From contig NZ_JYLH01000005.1 in assembly GCF_001439685.1 (NCBI RefSeq), positions 62,001-126,000 of the forward strand: a DNA stretch of 64,000 nucleotides, in the 5' to 3' direction. This stretch comes from Pseudomonas libanensis (lineage in GTDB: Bacteria > Pseudomonadota > Gammaproteobacteria > Pseudomonadales > Pseudomonadaceae). This document shows, one piece after another, positions 36,403-45,979 of this stretch. A model generated the notes under the pieces. It saw nothing but the letters and a program-made list of their open reading frames with translations, was not told the origin of the DNA and made no database searches. Position 1 is the stretch's first letter; every line of letters starts with the position of its first letter. The translations under genes and the position numbers were made by a program.

Positions 36403-38667
36403 ATGGAATGGCTGGGTCAGCATTTTTTTACCGACCTTCCAGACAGCGGGCATTTATTACTCAATTGCAGTCATAACCCCTTTCTGGTGCTGCTCGCCTA
36501 CCTGGTCGCCTGTGCAGCGGGTTTCGGTACGCTGGACATGGCCGAACGCGTCGGCCATGTCGAAGACCCCACCGCCCGCCGTCATTGGTGCTGGCTGGGA
36601 GCGGGTTGCCTGGCGGGCGGAATCTGGTCGACCCACTTCATCAGCATGCTGGCCTTCCAGGCCCCTGTCGCTATTCACTACGAATTGCTCACGACCTTCG
36701 CTTCGCTGCTGATCGCCCTGATCGCTGCGCTATTGGCCATGCAAACCCTCAGTCATGCCCATTTGCGGCTCCATCAATACCTGCTGGCCTCAGTGTGGAT
36801 GGGCCTGGGCATCGCACTGATGCACTACGTGGGCATGGCAGCCATGCGCTCCCAGGCCCAGGTGTACATTGAATCGCGGCTGTTCATGGCGTCGGTGGCG
36901 ATTGCCATCGGTGCCAGCCTGGCGGCATTACTGCTGTCCAGGTACCTGCGCAACGGTGCCGGGGTCTTTCATCAATTGCTCAAATACGCCGCCAGCCTGG
37001 TGCTGGGTGCAGGAATCCTGACCATGCATTTCACTGGCATGGCCGCCATGCAAATGCTGGTACTCAATGATGCGGACCTGTCGCTGCCGGTGGATAACAA
37101 CCCGATTCAACTGGGCCTGTCGGTGGCGGTGATTACCTTGCTGGTGATCGGCAGCAGTGTCAGCGCAGCCCTGGCGGACAAAAAACTGCAACACAAGGAG
37201 CATGACCTGCGCCGGGTCAACGCGCTGCTCAGCGAACTGGACCAGGCTCGCGCCTCGCTGCAGCAGGTGGCCCACTTCGACGCATTGACCAATTTGCTCA
37301 ACCGCCGCGGGTTCAATCAGATCTTCGCGGAAAAAGTCGTAGAAAAAACGCGAAATAAAGGGATGATGGCGGTGATCTTCCTCGATATAGATCACTTCAA
37401 GCGAATTAATGACAGTCTTGGGCACGATGCCGGCGACCAGTTGCTCACCGTATTGGCCGGGCATATCAAAAGCTCGGTACGCAGCCATGAGGATGTGGTC
37501 GCACGGTTTGGTGGCGATGAGTTCTGTATCCTGATCAATATCCATCACCGCGACGAAGCACGGCATATGGCCCTGCGCATCATGCAGAAAATGAAAGAAC
37601 CCATCGAACTGGCCGGCCGACGCATGGTGATGACCACCAGCATCGGCATCAGCCTGTTCCCGGATGATGGCCAGACCTGCGAAGAGCTGCTTAAAACAGC
37701 GGACCTGGCGCTTTATCAATCCAAGGACGCCGGGCGCAACAGCCTACACTTCTTCAGCTCCAACCTGAAAAACCGCGCGTTCCTGGAACTGCAGTTGGAA
37801 GAAGAGCTGCGCGCTGCCCTGCGCGCACGCAGTGGGTTGGTGCTGTTCTATCAACCGATCTTCGACATGAAGCTTGCCAAGGTCACGCGCCTGGAAGCCC
37901 TGGTGCGCTGGCAGCATCCGCAGCACGGGCTACTGGCACCGGACCGCTTTATCGGCATCGCCGAGAATAACGGGCTGATCGCGGAGCTTGACCACTGGGT
38001 ACTGCGCCAGGCCTGTCATGATCTGAGCCTGCTGTCTGACCGAGGCTACACCGAACTGACCATGGCGGTGAACTGCTCGGCGCTGAACCTGGCCCGGGAC
38101 GAGCTGGCCGATGAGATCGAAGCCGCCCTGCGCTTCGCCGCTGTGGCTGCCAACCGCCTGGAGCTGGAAGTCACCGAAAATGCACTGATGGGCAATATCA
38201 GCAGCACCCTGGCGCTGTTGCGGCAAATCCGTGCGTTGGGCGTCTCCCTGGCGATCGATGATTTCGGCACTGGCTATTCATCCCTGGCCTACCTCAAGCG
38301 CTTGCCGCTCAACACCTTGAAAATCGACCGCTCGTTTATCCAGGACATACCGAGGTCCAGAGCAGACAGCGAAATCGTCCAGGCGATTATCGGCATGGCC
38401 CACACCCTGCACTTGCAGGTGGTCACAGAAGGTGTGGAAACCCAGGAGCAATTCGAGCTGCTACTCAAACATGGCTGCGACTATATCCAGGGCTACCTGC
38501 TCAGCCCGGCGGTGCCCTTCAACGAGATCATCGGCGTGATTCAAGGCATTGCGCTGCGCAACCCGCTTCACCCATTCAGCGTGGAAGGCGCCACGGCCCC
38601 CCCACCGCCGAACGACCCTGCGCCGGCGCGCATCGGCCCGCCTTCAATCGTCAGGTCAATTCGCTGA
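36403..38667 (+). CDS. MHYT-GGDEF-EAL cyclic-di-GMP turnover protein (NbdA-like)
   Basis: The 754-residue inner-membrane protein has an N-terminal seven-helix MHYT sensor (THFISM 77-82, MHYVGM 140-145, MHFTGM 208-213), which may sense NO, O2 or CO through copper. Next is a GGDEF domain with intact GGDEF at 370-374, but the inhibitory-site Arg replaced by Ser361 (SHED). The EAL domain starts with RLEAL at 497-501 and has DDFGTGYSSLAYLKRLPL near 624. By neighbourhood it matches NbdA of P. aeruginosa, which promotes NO-induced biofilm dispersal. P. aeruginosa NbdA has a degenerate GGDEF (from memory), so this protein may be bifunctional. MucR is a second possible relative. Confidence 0.88.
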   Translation: MEWLGQHFFTDLPDSGHLLLNCSHNPFLVLLAYLVACAAGFGTLDMAERVGHVEDPTARRHWCWLGAGCLAGGIWSTHFISMLAFQAPVAIHYELLTTFASLLIALIAALLAMQTLSHAHLRLHQYLLASVWMGLGIALMHYVGMAAMRSQAQVYIESRLFMASVAIAIGASLAALLLSRYLRNGAGVFHQLLKYAASLVLGAGILTMHFTGMAAMQMLVLNDADLSLPVDNNPIQLGLSVAVITLLVIGSSVSAALADKKLQHKEHDLRRVNALLSELDQARASLQQVAHFDALTNLLNRRGFNQIFAEKVVEKTRNKGMMAVIFLDIDHFKRINDSLGHDAGDQLLTVLAGHIKSSVRSHEDVVARFGGDEFCILINIHHRDEARHMALRIMQKMKEPIELAGRRMVMTTSIGISLFPDDGQTCEELLKTADLALYQSKDAGRNSLHFFSSNLKNRAFLELQLEEELRAALRARSGLVLFYQPIFDMKLAKVTRLEALVRWQHPQHGLLAPDRFIGIAENNGLIAELDHWVLRQACHDLSLLSDRGYTELTMAVNCSALNLARDELADEIEAALRFAAVAANRLELEVTENALMGNISSTLALLRQIRALGVSLAIDDFGTGYSSLAYLKRLPLNTLKIDRSFIQDIPRSRADSEIVQAIIGMAHTLHLQVVTEGVETQEQFELLLKHGCDYIQGYLLSPAVPFNEIIGVIQGIALRNPLHPFSVEGATAPPPPNDPAPARIGPPSIVRSIR

Positions 38668-38891
38668 GACCGAGCGTTCGAATGGACAGTCCAGTCGCTG
38701 AATCCAGCGCCCTGGCACACCCGGGAACAATTCGTCCTCGATTTCCGGTCGGTATCAACTGTTCCCGTGACGTTTACGTCACCGTCGGCTGTGACCTTTC
38801 TCTACGGCAAGATGCCATCACCGGCCGGGCGGTTACTCCGCTACACACTTGCAGAGGTAGAAAAGGCGCACCTTTTTAGTGCGGTCAATTC

Positions 38892-39194
38892 TTACGCTGC
38901 CCTTTCCTGGATCAGGATCCAAGGCGACACGACCACCGCCCACAGGCTCGGGTCGCGCCCCACCAAGTCCAATGCCCGCGTTGCAGACACTTCGCCAAGG
39001 CTCCCCGCAGCCAGCCAGGCGGCGACTTTCTCACGGTTGTCCTCGGCCATTCCCTCAGCCGCTTCGATCAGATCCAGGCCGGCGTCGACCCACAATAGGG
39101 CACCCTTGGCAAAGAACGGCTCGAGCTCCTTCCAGGAAATTTCGGCGGTTTCACCGAGCAGCTTGGCATAGAGGGTGCTAGGTTCTTGCGTCAT
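38892..39194 (-). CDS. DUF2288 family protein
   Basis: The 100-residue protein starts MTQEPSTLYAKLLGETAEISW and has two or three likely helices; the segment FFAKGALLWVDAGLDLIEAAEGMAEDN is typical of DUF2288. It is acidic and probably cytoplasmic, with no signal peptide. Nothing is known of its role. It is divergent from braC, with 341 bp between them, and convergent with the GGDEF-EAL gene. The opposite strand is open but has no convincing coding signal. Confidence 0.85.
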   Translation of the reverse strand: MTQEPSTLYAKLLGETAEISWKELEPFFAKGALLWVDAGLDLIEAAEGMAEDNREKVAAWLAAGSLGEVSATRALDLVGRDPSLWAVVVSPWILIQERAA

Positions 39195-39417
39195 GGGAGT
39201 TCACCTGAGTAAAAAATCGGCGCAATCATAGCCTCGTAACCCAGGCAGAAAAACCCAGTAGCAAATGAGGTAGCGATTGAAAGTGCCAGGAAAGCCAAGG
39301 AATGCCTTAAAGGCTGATATGAACCCGCCGCAATTCTGTCTTTTTCTTTCATTTAAGCGACATAGCGGTGGTATGCCCCCAGCTGCCAGCTTTTCAAGCG
39401 ATCAACCGGCGCTCTAC

Positions 39418-39468
39418 ACTGTACCGGTACAGTTGCCAGGGCAATGCCGGGGGGATATCCGCGATATC
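39418..39468. promoter_or_regulatory. Two palindromes upstream of braC
   Basis: ACTGTACCGGTACAGT (39418-39433) is a perfect 16-bp palindrome, and GATATC-CGC-GATATC (39454-39468) is a perfect inverted repeat. Both lie in the 341-bp gap before braC and look like binding sites for dimeric regulators. No nearby regulator can be matched to them. Confidence 0.5.
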
Positions 39469-39535
39469 TGATCCGGTTCTGCAGCTCACAAGGCCGCTAG
39501 AACTATAAAAAATACAACAGTAAGAGTGGAGCACT

Positions 39536-40663
39536 ATGAATAAGGCTACTAAGCAGATTTCCAAACTGTTTGCCGCTATGGTCCTGGCTGGGGTTGCCGG
39601 CCATTCGTTCGCAGCCGACACCATCAAGATCGGCATCGCCGGTCCCAAGACCGGTCCGGTAACGCAATACGGCGACATGCAATTCATGGGTGCCAAGCAG
39701 GCAATCGCCGACATCAACGCCAAAGGCGGCGTAGACGGCAAAATGCTTGAAGCCAAGGAATACGACGACGCCTGCGATCCGAAGCAAGCCGTGGCCGTCG
39801 CCAACAAAGTGGTCAACGACGGCGTCAAGTTCGTAGTCGGTCACCTGTGCTCCAGCTCCACTCAGCCAGCGTCGGATATTTATGAAGACGAAGGCGTCAT
39901 CATGATTACCCCAGCCGCCACCAGCCCGGAAATCACCTCCCGTGGCTACAAGCTGATCTTCCGCACCATCGGCCTCGACAGCGCGCAAGGCCCAGCGGCC
40001 GGCAACTACATCGCCGACCACGTGAAGCCGAAGATCGTTGCCGTGCTGCACGACAAACAGCAATACGGTGAAGGCATCGCCAGCGCCGTGAAGAAAACCC
40101 TTGAAGAGAAAGGCACCAAGGTTGCCGTCTTCGAAGGCCTGAACGCCGGTGACAAGGACTTCTCCTCGATTATCCAGAAACTCAAGCAAGCCAATGTCGA
40201 CTTCGTCTATTACGGCGGCTACCACCCTGAGCTGGGCCTGATCCTGCGCCAAGCCAAGGAAAAAGGCCTGAACGCCAAGTTCATGGGCCCTGAAGGTGTC
40301 GGCAACGACTCCATCTCGCAAATCGCCCAGGGCGCTTCCGAAGGCCTGCTGGTGACCCTGCCGAAATCCTTCGACACCGACCCTGCCAACAAAGCCATCG
40401 TTGAAGAGTTCGCCAAGAACAAGCAGGACCCAACCGGTCCGTTCGTGTTCCCGGCCTACTCGGCCATTGAAGTCATTGCAGGCGGCATCAAGGCGGCCAA
40501 GAGCGAAGACACCGCCAAAGTGGCCGAGGCCATCCACGCGGGTACCTTCAAGACCCCTACCGGCGACCTGAGCTTCGACGCCAAGGGCGACCTGAAGGAC
40601 TTCAAGTTCGTGGTCTACGAATGGCACTTCGGTAAACCAAAAACCGAAGTTTCCCCTCAGTAA
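39536..40663 (+). CDS. braC: Branched-chain amino acid-binding protein BraC
   Basis: BraC is the periplasmic receptor for leucine, isoleucine, valine and alanine. The 375-residue protein has a signal peptide (cleavage near HSFA|ADT) and the type I periplasmic-binding fold: IKIGIAGPKTGPVTQYGDMQFMGAKQAIADINAKGG at the start of the mature part, and FVVGHLCSSSTQPASDIYEDE near residue 100. The Cys in this segment and that in YDDACDPKQA likely form the family disulfide. It heads the braCDEFG cluster; a hairpin separates it from braD, which would keep binding protein in excess. Confidence 0.95.
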   Translation: MNKATKQISKLFAAMVLAGVAGHSFAADTIKIGIAGPKTGPVTQYGDMQFMGAKQAIADINAKGGVDGKMLEAKEYDDACDPKQAVAVANKVVNDGVKFVVGHLCSSSTQPASDIYEDEGVIMITPAATSPEITSRGYKLIFRTIGLDSAQGPAAGNYIADHVKPKIVAVLHDKQQYGEGIASAVKKTLEEKGTKVAVFEGLNAGDKDFSSIIQKLKQANVDFVYYGGYHPELGLILRQAKEKGLNAKFMGPEGVGNDSISQIAQGASEGLLVTLPKSFDTDPANKAIVEEFAKNKQDPTGPFVFPAYSAIEVIAGGIKAAKSEDTAKVAEAIHAGTFKTPTGDLSFDAKGDLKDFKFVVYEWHFGKPKTEVSPQ

Positions 40664-40683
40664 GCCAGGCATTACTGGTCAAC

Positions 40684-40715
40684 AAGCCCACTGTGCAAGC
40701 AGTGGGCTTTGTTTT
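40684..40715 (+). terminator. Hairpin between braC and braD (attenuator-like)
   Basis: AAGCCCACTG / CAGTGGGCTT forms a 10-bp stem with a 6-base loop followed by TGTTTT. It could end part of the transcripts after braC so that BraC is made in excess over the permease. Confidence 0.75.
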
Positions 40716-40890
40716 ACGAGGTTTATGGGCCATGTCACCCGCGATCCGGGCGCTGGCTCACCTGAAAATCTTAAAACCGTCACCAGCGGTTCGCTGGCAA
40801 ACGCTTTGTGCAACCTGCTCACAGAACAGGGCACCGAGCCGGAAATGACTCCACCAGTGAAATGCGTATCGGGTTTTTAGGAGCGCTGTA

Positions 40891-41814
40891 ATGCCTGAGA
40901 TCTATCATTTTTTCCAACAGCTGGTTAATGGCCTGACCATTGGCAGCACCTATGCCTTGATAGCCATTGGCTACACAATGGTTTACGGCATCATTGGAAT
41001 GATCAACTTCGCCCATGGCGAGGTGTACATGATTGGTTCCTACGTGGCCTTCATCGCCCTCGCCGGGCTGGCCATGATGGGGATCCACTCCCTGCCGCTG
41101 TTGATGACCGCTGCGTTCCTGGCATCGATCATCGTGACCAGTGCCTATGGCTACAGCATCGAGCGGGTTGCCTATCGTCCCTTGCGTGGCAGCAACCGTT
41201 TGATCCCGCTGATTTCTGCCATCGGCATGTCGATTTTCCTGCAGAACACCGTATTGCTGTCCCAGGACTCCAAGGACAAGTCCATTCCCAACCTGATCCC
41301 GGGGAGCATCTCCTTCGGCCCGGGTGGCGCACAAGAAGTGCTGATTTCGTACATGCAGATCCTGGTCTTCGTCGTCACCCTGGTGGCCATGCTGGGCCTG
41401 ACCCTGTTCATCTCCCGCTCCCGTCTGGGGCGCGCCTGCCGGGCCTGCGCCGAAGACATCAAGATGGCCAACCTGCTGGGCATCAACACCAACAACATCA
41501 TCGCCCTGACCTTCGTCATTGGTGCCGCACTGGCGGCCGTGGCGGCCGTGTTGCTGAGCATGCAATACGGCGTGATCAACCCCAACGCCGGTTTCCTGGT
41601 GGGCCTGAAGGCCTTTACCGCAGCGGTATTGGGCGGCATCGGCAGCATTCCGGGCGCCATGCTCGGCGGGCTGGTGCTGGGAGTGGCCGAAGCCTTTGGC
41701 GCCGATATCTTCGGTGACCAGTACAAGGACGTCGTGGCGTTCGGCCTGTTGGTTCTGGTGTTGTTGTTCCGTCCGACCGGCATCCTGGGTCGTCCGGAGG
41801 TTGAGAAAGTATGA
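40891..41814 (+). CDS. braD: Branched-chain amino acid ABC permease BraD (LivH)
   Basis: BraD is one of the two membrane subunits of the high-affinity branched-chain uptake system. The 307-residue protein has about eight hydrophobic segments; it opens with [38 protein letters not shown], the LivH signature, and the cytosolic loop [20 protein letters not shown] near residue 190 contacts the ATPases. A GGAG lies 8 bases upstream of the ATG. Its stop overlaps braE. Length is normal. Confidence 0.95.
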   Translation: MPEIYHFFQQLVNGLTIGSTYALIAIGYTMVYGIIGMINFAHGEVYMIGSYVAFIALAGLAMMGIHSLPLLMTAAFLASIIVTSAYGYSIERVAYRPLRGSNRLIPLISAIGMSIFLQNTVLLSQDSKDKSIPNLIPGSISFGPGGAQEVLISYMQILVFVVTLVAMLGLTLFISRSRLGRACRACAEDIKMANLLGINTNNIIALTFVIGAALAAVAAVLLSMQYGVINPNAGFLVGLKAFTAAVLGGIGSIPGAMLGGLVLGVAEAFGADIFGDQYKDVVAFGLLVLVLLFRPTGILGRPEVEKV

Positions 41815-43064
41815 GCAGATATCTTAAATCGGCGTTTTTCAGCGCCTTGCTGGTATGGGCCGTGGCCTTTCCGGTACTCGGTCTCAAGCTGAGCATTGTC
41901 GGCATCAACCTGGAAGTGCATGGCACCGGTCCCGTGACCCTGGCGGTCATCGCCCTGTGCTCGGTGCTGATGTTCCTGCGCGTGCTGTTCACCCAGCAGG
42001 TCGGTGCCTTGTTCAAGGGCAATCGTGGTCCATTGGTGTCGCCCAAGGTCAGTCAATTCCTTACCCTGCCGCGCACCCAGCGCTACATCATCATCGGCCT
42101 GATTATCGCCGCGCTGATCTGGCCGTTCTTCGGCTCCCGCGGTGCGGTCGATATCGCCACCCTGATCCTCATCTACGTGTTGCTGGGCCTGGGCCTGAAC
42201 ATCGTAGTGGGCCTGGCCGGCCTGCTCGACCTGGGTTATGTGGGCTTCTACGCCGTGGGTGCCTACACCTACGCGCTGCTCTCACATTACCTGGGCTGGA
42301 GCTTCTGGATCTGCCTGCCACTGGCCGGTATGGCGGCGGCGACGTTCGGCTTCCTGCTGGGCTTCCCGGTGCTGCGCCTGCGCGGTGACTACCTGGCGAT
42401 CGTGACCCTGGGCTTTGGTGAAATCATCCGTCTGTTCCTGCGTAACCTCACCGATATCACCGGTGGCCCCAACGGTATCAGCAGCATCCCCAAGCCGACG
42501 TTCTTCGGGTTGTCGTTTGACCGTACCGCAGCCGAAGGCATGCAGACCTTCCACGAGTACTTCGGGATTGCCTACAACCCGGTCAGCAAAGTGGTGTTCC
42601 TGTACCTGGTGGCGCTGTTGCTGGCGCTGGCGGCACTGTTCGTGATCAACCGCTTGCTGCGCATGCCCATCGGCCGCGCCTGGGAAGCGTTGCGCGAAGA
42701 TGAAATCGCCTGCCGTGCCCTGGGCCTGAACCCGACCATCATCAAGCTCTCCGCATTCACCCTGGGTGCCGCGTTCGCTGGTTTTGCCGGTAGCTTCTTC
42801 GCCGCCCGCCAAGGCCTGGTAACCCCCGAGTCGTTCACCTTCATCGAGTCGGCGATCATCCTCGCCATCGTGGTGCTCGGTGGCATGGGCTCGCAACTGG
42901 GCGTGATCCTGGCGGCGATTGTGATGATCCTGCTGCCGGAAATGATGCGTGAGTTCAGCGAATACCGCATGTTGATGTTCGGCGCCTTGATGGTGCTGAT
43001 GATGATCTGGCGCCCTCAGGGCCTGCTGCCCATGCAACGTCCACACATGGAGCTGCGCAAATGA
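41811..43064 (+). CDS. braE: Branched-chain amino acid ABC permease BraE (LivM)
   Basis: BraE pairs with BraD to form the channel. It is 417 residues long with about nine membrane segments: an N-terminal extension (about residues 1-85) typical of Pseudomonas BraE precedes the core, which starts [31 protein letters not shown]. The ATPase-contact loop [25 protein letters not shown] lies near residue 285. Its start overlaps the braD stop (ATGA) and its stop overlaps braF. Confidence 0.94.
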   Translation: MSRYLKSAFFSALLVWAVAFPVLGLKLSIVGINLEVHGTGPVTLAVIALCSVLMFLRVLFTQQVGALFKGNRGPLVSPKVSQFLTLPRTQRYIIIGLIIAALIWPFFGSRGAVDIATLILIYVLLGLGLNIVVGLAGLLDLGYVGFYAVGAYTYALLSHYLGWSFWICLPLAGMAAATFGFLLGFPVLRLRGDYLAIVTLGFGEIIRLFLRNLTDITGGPNGISSIPKPTFFGLSFDRTAAEGMQTFHEYFGIAYNPVSKVVFLYLVALLLALAALFVINRLLRMPIGRAWEALREDEIACRALGLNPTIIKLSAFTLGAAFAGFAGSFFAARQGLVTPESFTFIESAIILAIVVLGGMGSQLGVILAAIVMILLPEMMREFSEYRMLMFGALMVLMMIWRPQGLLPMQRPHMELRK

Positions 43065-43828
43065 GCCGCGAGATCCTGAAAGTCGAAAACCTGAGCATGC
43101 GCTTCGGCGGTTTGCTGGCGGTCAACGGCGTAGCCCTGACCGTGAAAGAGAAACAGGTTGTAGCACTGATCGGCCCCAACGGCGCCGGTAAAACCACAGT
43201 GTTCAACTGCCTTACCGGCTTCTACAAGCCCAGCGGTGGCAGCATCCTGCTGGACGGCCAGCCGATCCAGGGCCTGGCCGGCCACGAAATCGCCCGCAAG
43301 GGCGTGGTGCGCACCTTCCAGAACGTGCGGCTGTTCAAGGACATGACGGCAGTCGAGAACCTGTTGATCGCCCAGCACCGCCATTTGAACACCAACTTCT
43401 TCGCAGGCCTGTTCAAGACCCCGGCGTTCCGCAAGAGCGAGCGCGAGGCCATGGAATACGCGGCGTACTGGCTGGACAAGGTCAACCTGACCGAGTTCGC
43501 GAACCGCCCCGCCGGCACCCTCGCCTATGGGCAGCAGCGTCGCCTGGAGATCGCCCGTTGCATGATGACCCGCCCGCGGATCCTGATGCTCGACGAACCC
43601 GCCGCCGGCCTGAACCCCAAGGAAACCGAAGACCTCAAGGCGCTGATCAGCGTGCTGCGTGAGGAGAACGACGCCACGGTGCTGTTGATCGAACACGACA
43701 TGAAACTGGTCATGAGCATTTCCGACCACATCGTCGTGATCAACCAGGGCACGCCGCTGGCCAACGGGACGCCGGAACAGATCCGCGACAATCCTGAAGT
43801 GATCAAAGCCTACTTGGGGGAAGCGTAA
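43061..43828 (+). CDS. braF: Branched-chain amino acid ABC ATPase BraF (LivG)
   Basis: BraF is one of the two cytoplasmic ATPases. The 255-residue protein has Walker [10 protein letters not shown] near residue 38, a Q-loop in RTFQNVRLF, the signature variant [13 protein letters not shown] near 150 in place of LSGGQ (usual for LivG), Walker [14 protein letters not shown] near 175 and the switch His in IEHDM. The gene overlaps braE at its start and lies one base from braG. Confidence 0.95.
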   Translation: MSREILKVENLSMRFGGLLAVNGVALTVKEKQVVALIGPNGAGKTTVFNCLTGFYKPSGGSILLDGQPIQGLAGHEIARKGVVRTFQNVRLFKDMTAVENLLIAQHRHLNTNFFAGLFKTPAFRKSEREAMEYAAYWLDKVNLTEFANRPAGTLAYGQQRRLEIARCMMTRPRILMLDEPAAGLNPKETEDLKALISVLREENDATVLLIEHDMKLVMSISDHIVVINQGTPLANGTPEQIRDNPEVIKAYLGEA

Positions 43829-43829
43829 A

Positions 43830-44531
43830 ATGCTGCAATTCGAAAACGTTTCCACTTTCTACGGCAAGATCCAGGCCCTGCACGACGTCAATGTGGAAGT
43901 GCGCCAGGGTGAGATCGTCACCCTGATCGGCGCCAACGGCGCCGGCAAATCGACCCTACTGATGACCCTGTGCGGTTCGCCCCAGGCCCACGGCGGCAGC
44001 ATCCGCTACATGGGTGAAGAGCTGGTGGGCAAGCACTCCGCCGAGATCATGCGCAAGAGCATTGCCGTGGTACCGGAAGGTCGTCGGGTGTTCTCGCGAC
44101 TGACCGTGGAAGAGAACCTGGCCATGGGCGGGTTCTTCACCGACAAGGGCGACTACCAGGAGCAAATGGACAAGGTGCTGCACCTGTTCCCGCGCCTCAA
44201 GGAACGCTTCAGCCAGCGCGGCGGCACCATGTCCGGCGGTGAGCAGCAAATGCTCGCCATCGGCCGGGCGCTGATGAGCAAGCCCAAGCTGTTGCTGCTG
44301 GACGAGCCCTCCCTGGGCCTGGCACCGATCATCATCCAGCAGATCTTCGACATCATCGAACAGCTGCGCAAGGACGGGGTGACGGTGTTTTTGGTGGAGC
44401 AGAACGCCAACCAGGCGCTGAAAATCGCTGACCGTGCCTATGTGCTGGAGAATGGCCGGGTGGTGATGCAGGGGACTGGCGAGCAACTGCTGACGGACCC
44501 GAAGGTGCGGGAGGCGTATCTCGGCGGCTAA
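43830..44531 (+). CDS. braG: Branched-chain amino acid ABC ATPase BraG (LivF)
   Basis: BraG forms the heterodimer with BraF. The 233-residue protein has Walker A GANGAGKST near residue 36, signature MSGGEQQMLAIGRAL near 136, Walker B LLLLDEPSLGLAP near 157 and the switch segment VEQNA in place of EHD, which is typical of LivF. It is the last gene of braDEFG; a REPIN follows 31 bp downstream, with no clear stem-T terminator. Confidence 0.95.
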   Translation: MLQFENVSTFYGKIQALHDVNVEVRQGEIVTLIGANGAGKSTLLMTLCGSPQAHGGSIRYMGEELVGKHSAEIMRKSIAVVPEGRRVFSRLTVEENLAMGGFFTDKGDYQEQMDKVLHLFPRLKERFSQRGGTMSGGEQQMLAIGRALMSKPKLLLLDEPSLGLAPIIIQQIFDIIEQLRKDGVTVFLVEQNANQALKIADRAYVLENGRVVMQGTGEQLLTDPKVREAYLGG

Positions 44532-44561
44532 GACCCGGTAACTGAGTAAACCGGATCTAAA

Positions 44562-44651
44562 TGTGGGAGGGGGCTTGCCCCCGATGGCAGGCTGATAGTC
44601 ACTGCATCTGGTGACTGAACCACCGCTATCGGGGGCAAGCCCCCTCCCACA
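44562..44651. repeat. REPIN, GTGGGAGGGGG class
   Basis: GTGGGAGGGGGCTTGCCCCC faces its inverted copy about 40 bp away. It lies between braG and the bufferin-type operon. Its stable stems may act as the 3' end of braDEFG. Confidence 0.9.
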
Positions 44652-44780
44652 TTTTTTGTGTGAACCGAAAGATTCTGGAATTATTTTCGAACTCTTTGTA
44701 ACGAACTCACCCCCCCTCTCTCTAGTGGTGCAAGCAGGCAATCAAGCCCGCTCATTCAACCCACTGCTGGAGTTATACCC

Positions 44781-45077
44781 ATGACTACCAAACTGTCCGC
44801 CGCCTCCCTCATCCTGGCCCTGGGCTCGGCCCTGAGCCTGTCCGCCCTGAGCACCACTGCCCACGCGGCCGACGACATGCAGAAATGCTTCGGCGTGGCT
44901 GAAGCCGGCAAGAACGACTGCGCCGCAGGCGCCGGCACTTCCTGCGCCGGCACCTCCAAAACCAAAGACCAGGCCAACGCCTGGAAACTGGTGCCCGCCG
45001 GCACCTGCACCCAGACCCCAAGCACCACTTCGCCGACCGGTTTCGGCCAGGAAGCCGCCTTCACCGCCAAGTCCTGA
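44781..45077 (+). CDS. bufA: Bufferin-type RiPP precursor BufA (DUF2282)
   Basis: The 98-residue protein is a DUF2282 precursor. It has a Sec signal peptide of about 29 residues (cleavage near AHA|ADD), unusual for a modified peptide because export must follow cytoplasmic modification. The mature part holds four cysteines in the family pattern: [16 protein letters not shown] (Cys36, Cys47), SCAGTSK (Cys55) and PAGTC (Cys76). In known bufferins the DUF692 enzyme turns some Cys into thiooxazole groups that bind copper; which ones change here is not known. The gene is 23 bp before bufB. Confidence 0.85.
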   Translation: MTTKLSAASLILALGSALSLSALSTTAHAADDMQKCFGVAEAGKNDCAAGAGTSCAGTSKTKDQANAWKLVPAGTCTQTPSTTSPTGFGQEAAFTAKS

Positions 45078-45100
45078 TCCCGTCGCGAGCCTGAGTACTG

Positions 45101-45979
45101 ATGATGACGCCAACACCCGACTCCATGGTCTCACCGGCTCAGGCACCTGGCCTGCCCTTGCGGGCCGGGCTGGGGCTGAAGACCGAGCACTTTACCCAGG
45201 TGCTCGAGACCTGCCCCGACATCGGTTTTTTCGAAGTGCACGCCGAAAACTACATGGTGGCCGGCGGCCCGTTTCATCACTACCTGGGCTTGATCCGCGC
45301 ACAGTACCCACTGTCACTGCACGGCGTGGGCCTGTCCATCGGCGGCGAAGGCCCACTGGACCGTGAGCACCTGGCACGCCTGGCCACGCTGATCGAACGC
45401 TATCAACCCCAGTCTTTTTCCGAACACCTGGCCTGGTCCAGCCACGGCCCGGTGTTTCTCAACGACTTGCTGCCCCTGGCCTACGACGCCAGCACCCTGA
45501 GCCGGGTATGCGCCCACGTCGATCAGGTACAAAGCACCCTCAAGCGGCCGATGCTGTTGGAGAACCCCTCGACCTACCTGCAGTTCCAGCGCTCCACCCT
45601 GGACGAGACCGACTTCATCGGCGAGATCATCCGCCGTACCGGTTGCGGCCTGCTGCTCGATATCAACAACGTCTATGTCTCCTGCATCAATCACCAGCGC
45701 GACCCACTTGCCTATATCGACGCCCTGCCATTGCGCGCAGTCGGTGAAATTCATCTGGCCGGTTTTGCCGAAGACACCGACAGCCTGGGCGACCGCCTGC
45801 TGATCGATGACCACGGCGCGCCTATCGATAACGCCGTGTGGCAGCTGTACGAACAGGTGCTGGCACGGACCGGGCCGGTAGCCACGCTGATCGAACGGGA
45901 TAACCAGGTGCCGGCGTTCAGCGTGCTGAAGGCAGAGGCCCAGCAAGCCCAATGGTATTTGTCGCAGGTGGCCCGATGA
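45101..45979 (+). CDS. bufB: MNIO (DUF692) bufferin-modifying oxidase BufB
   Basis: BufB is a multinuclear non-haem iron oxidative enzyme that modifies cysteines in BufA with O2. The 292-residue TIM-barrel has the expected metal ligand segments: EVHAEN 45-50, LHG around 73-75, SEHL 107-110, ENP 154-156, DINN 187-190, EIHLAG 216-221, DDHG 236-239 and the late Glu in LIERD near 265. All ligand-type residues look intact. Several in-frame ATG codons lie at the 5' end; the first is used. It overlaps bufC by ATGA. It is related to MbnB and TglH, but DUF2282 next door points to bufferins. Confidence 0.9.
   Translation: MMTPTPDSMVSPAQAPGLPLRAGLGLKTEHFTQVLETCPDIGFFEVHAENYMVAGGPFHHYLGLIRAQYPLSLHGVGLSIGGEGPLDREHLARLATLIERYQPQSFSEHLAWSSHGPVFLNDLLPLAYDASTLSRVCAHVDQVQSTLKRPMLLENPSTYLQFQRSTLDETDFIGEIIRRTGCGLLLDINNVYVSCINHQRDPLAYIDALPLRAVGEIHLAGFAEDTDSLGDRLLIDDHGAPIDNAVWQLYEQVLARTGPVATLIERDNQVPAFSVLKAEAQQAQWYLSQVAR

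Noticed and set aside
38767..39171. 134-codon plus-strand frame after the GGDEF-EAL gene
   Set aside because: Most of it is antisense to DUF2288, and its Ser/Ala/Arg-rich composition is that of a shadow frame.
44677..44706. ECF-sigma-type promoter (GGAATT ... CGAA) before the bufferin operon
   Set aside because: The spacing and -10 are not a good match to any ECF consensus I know, and no sigma/anti-sigma pair is nearby.
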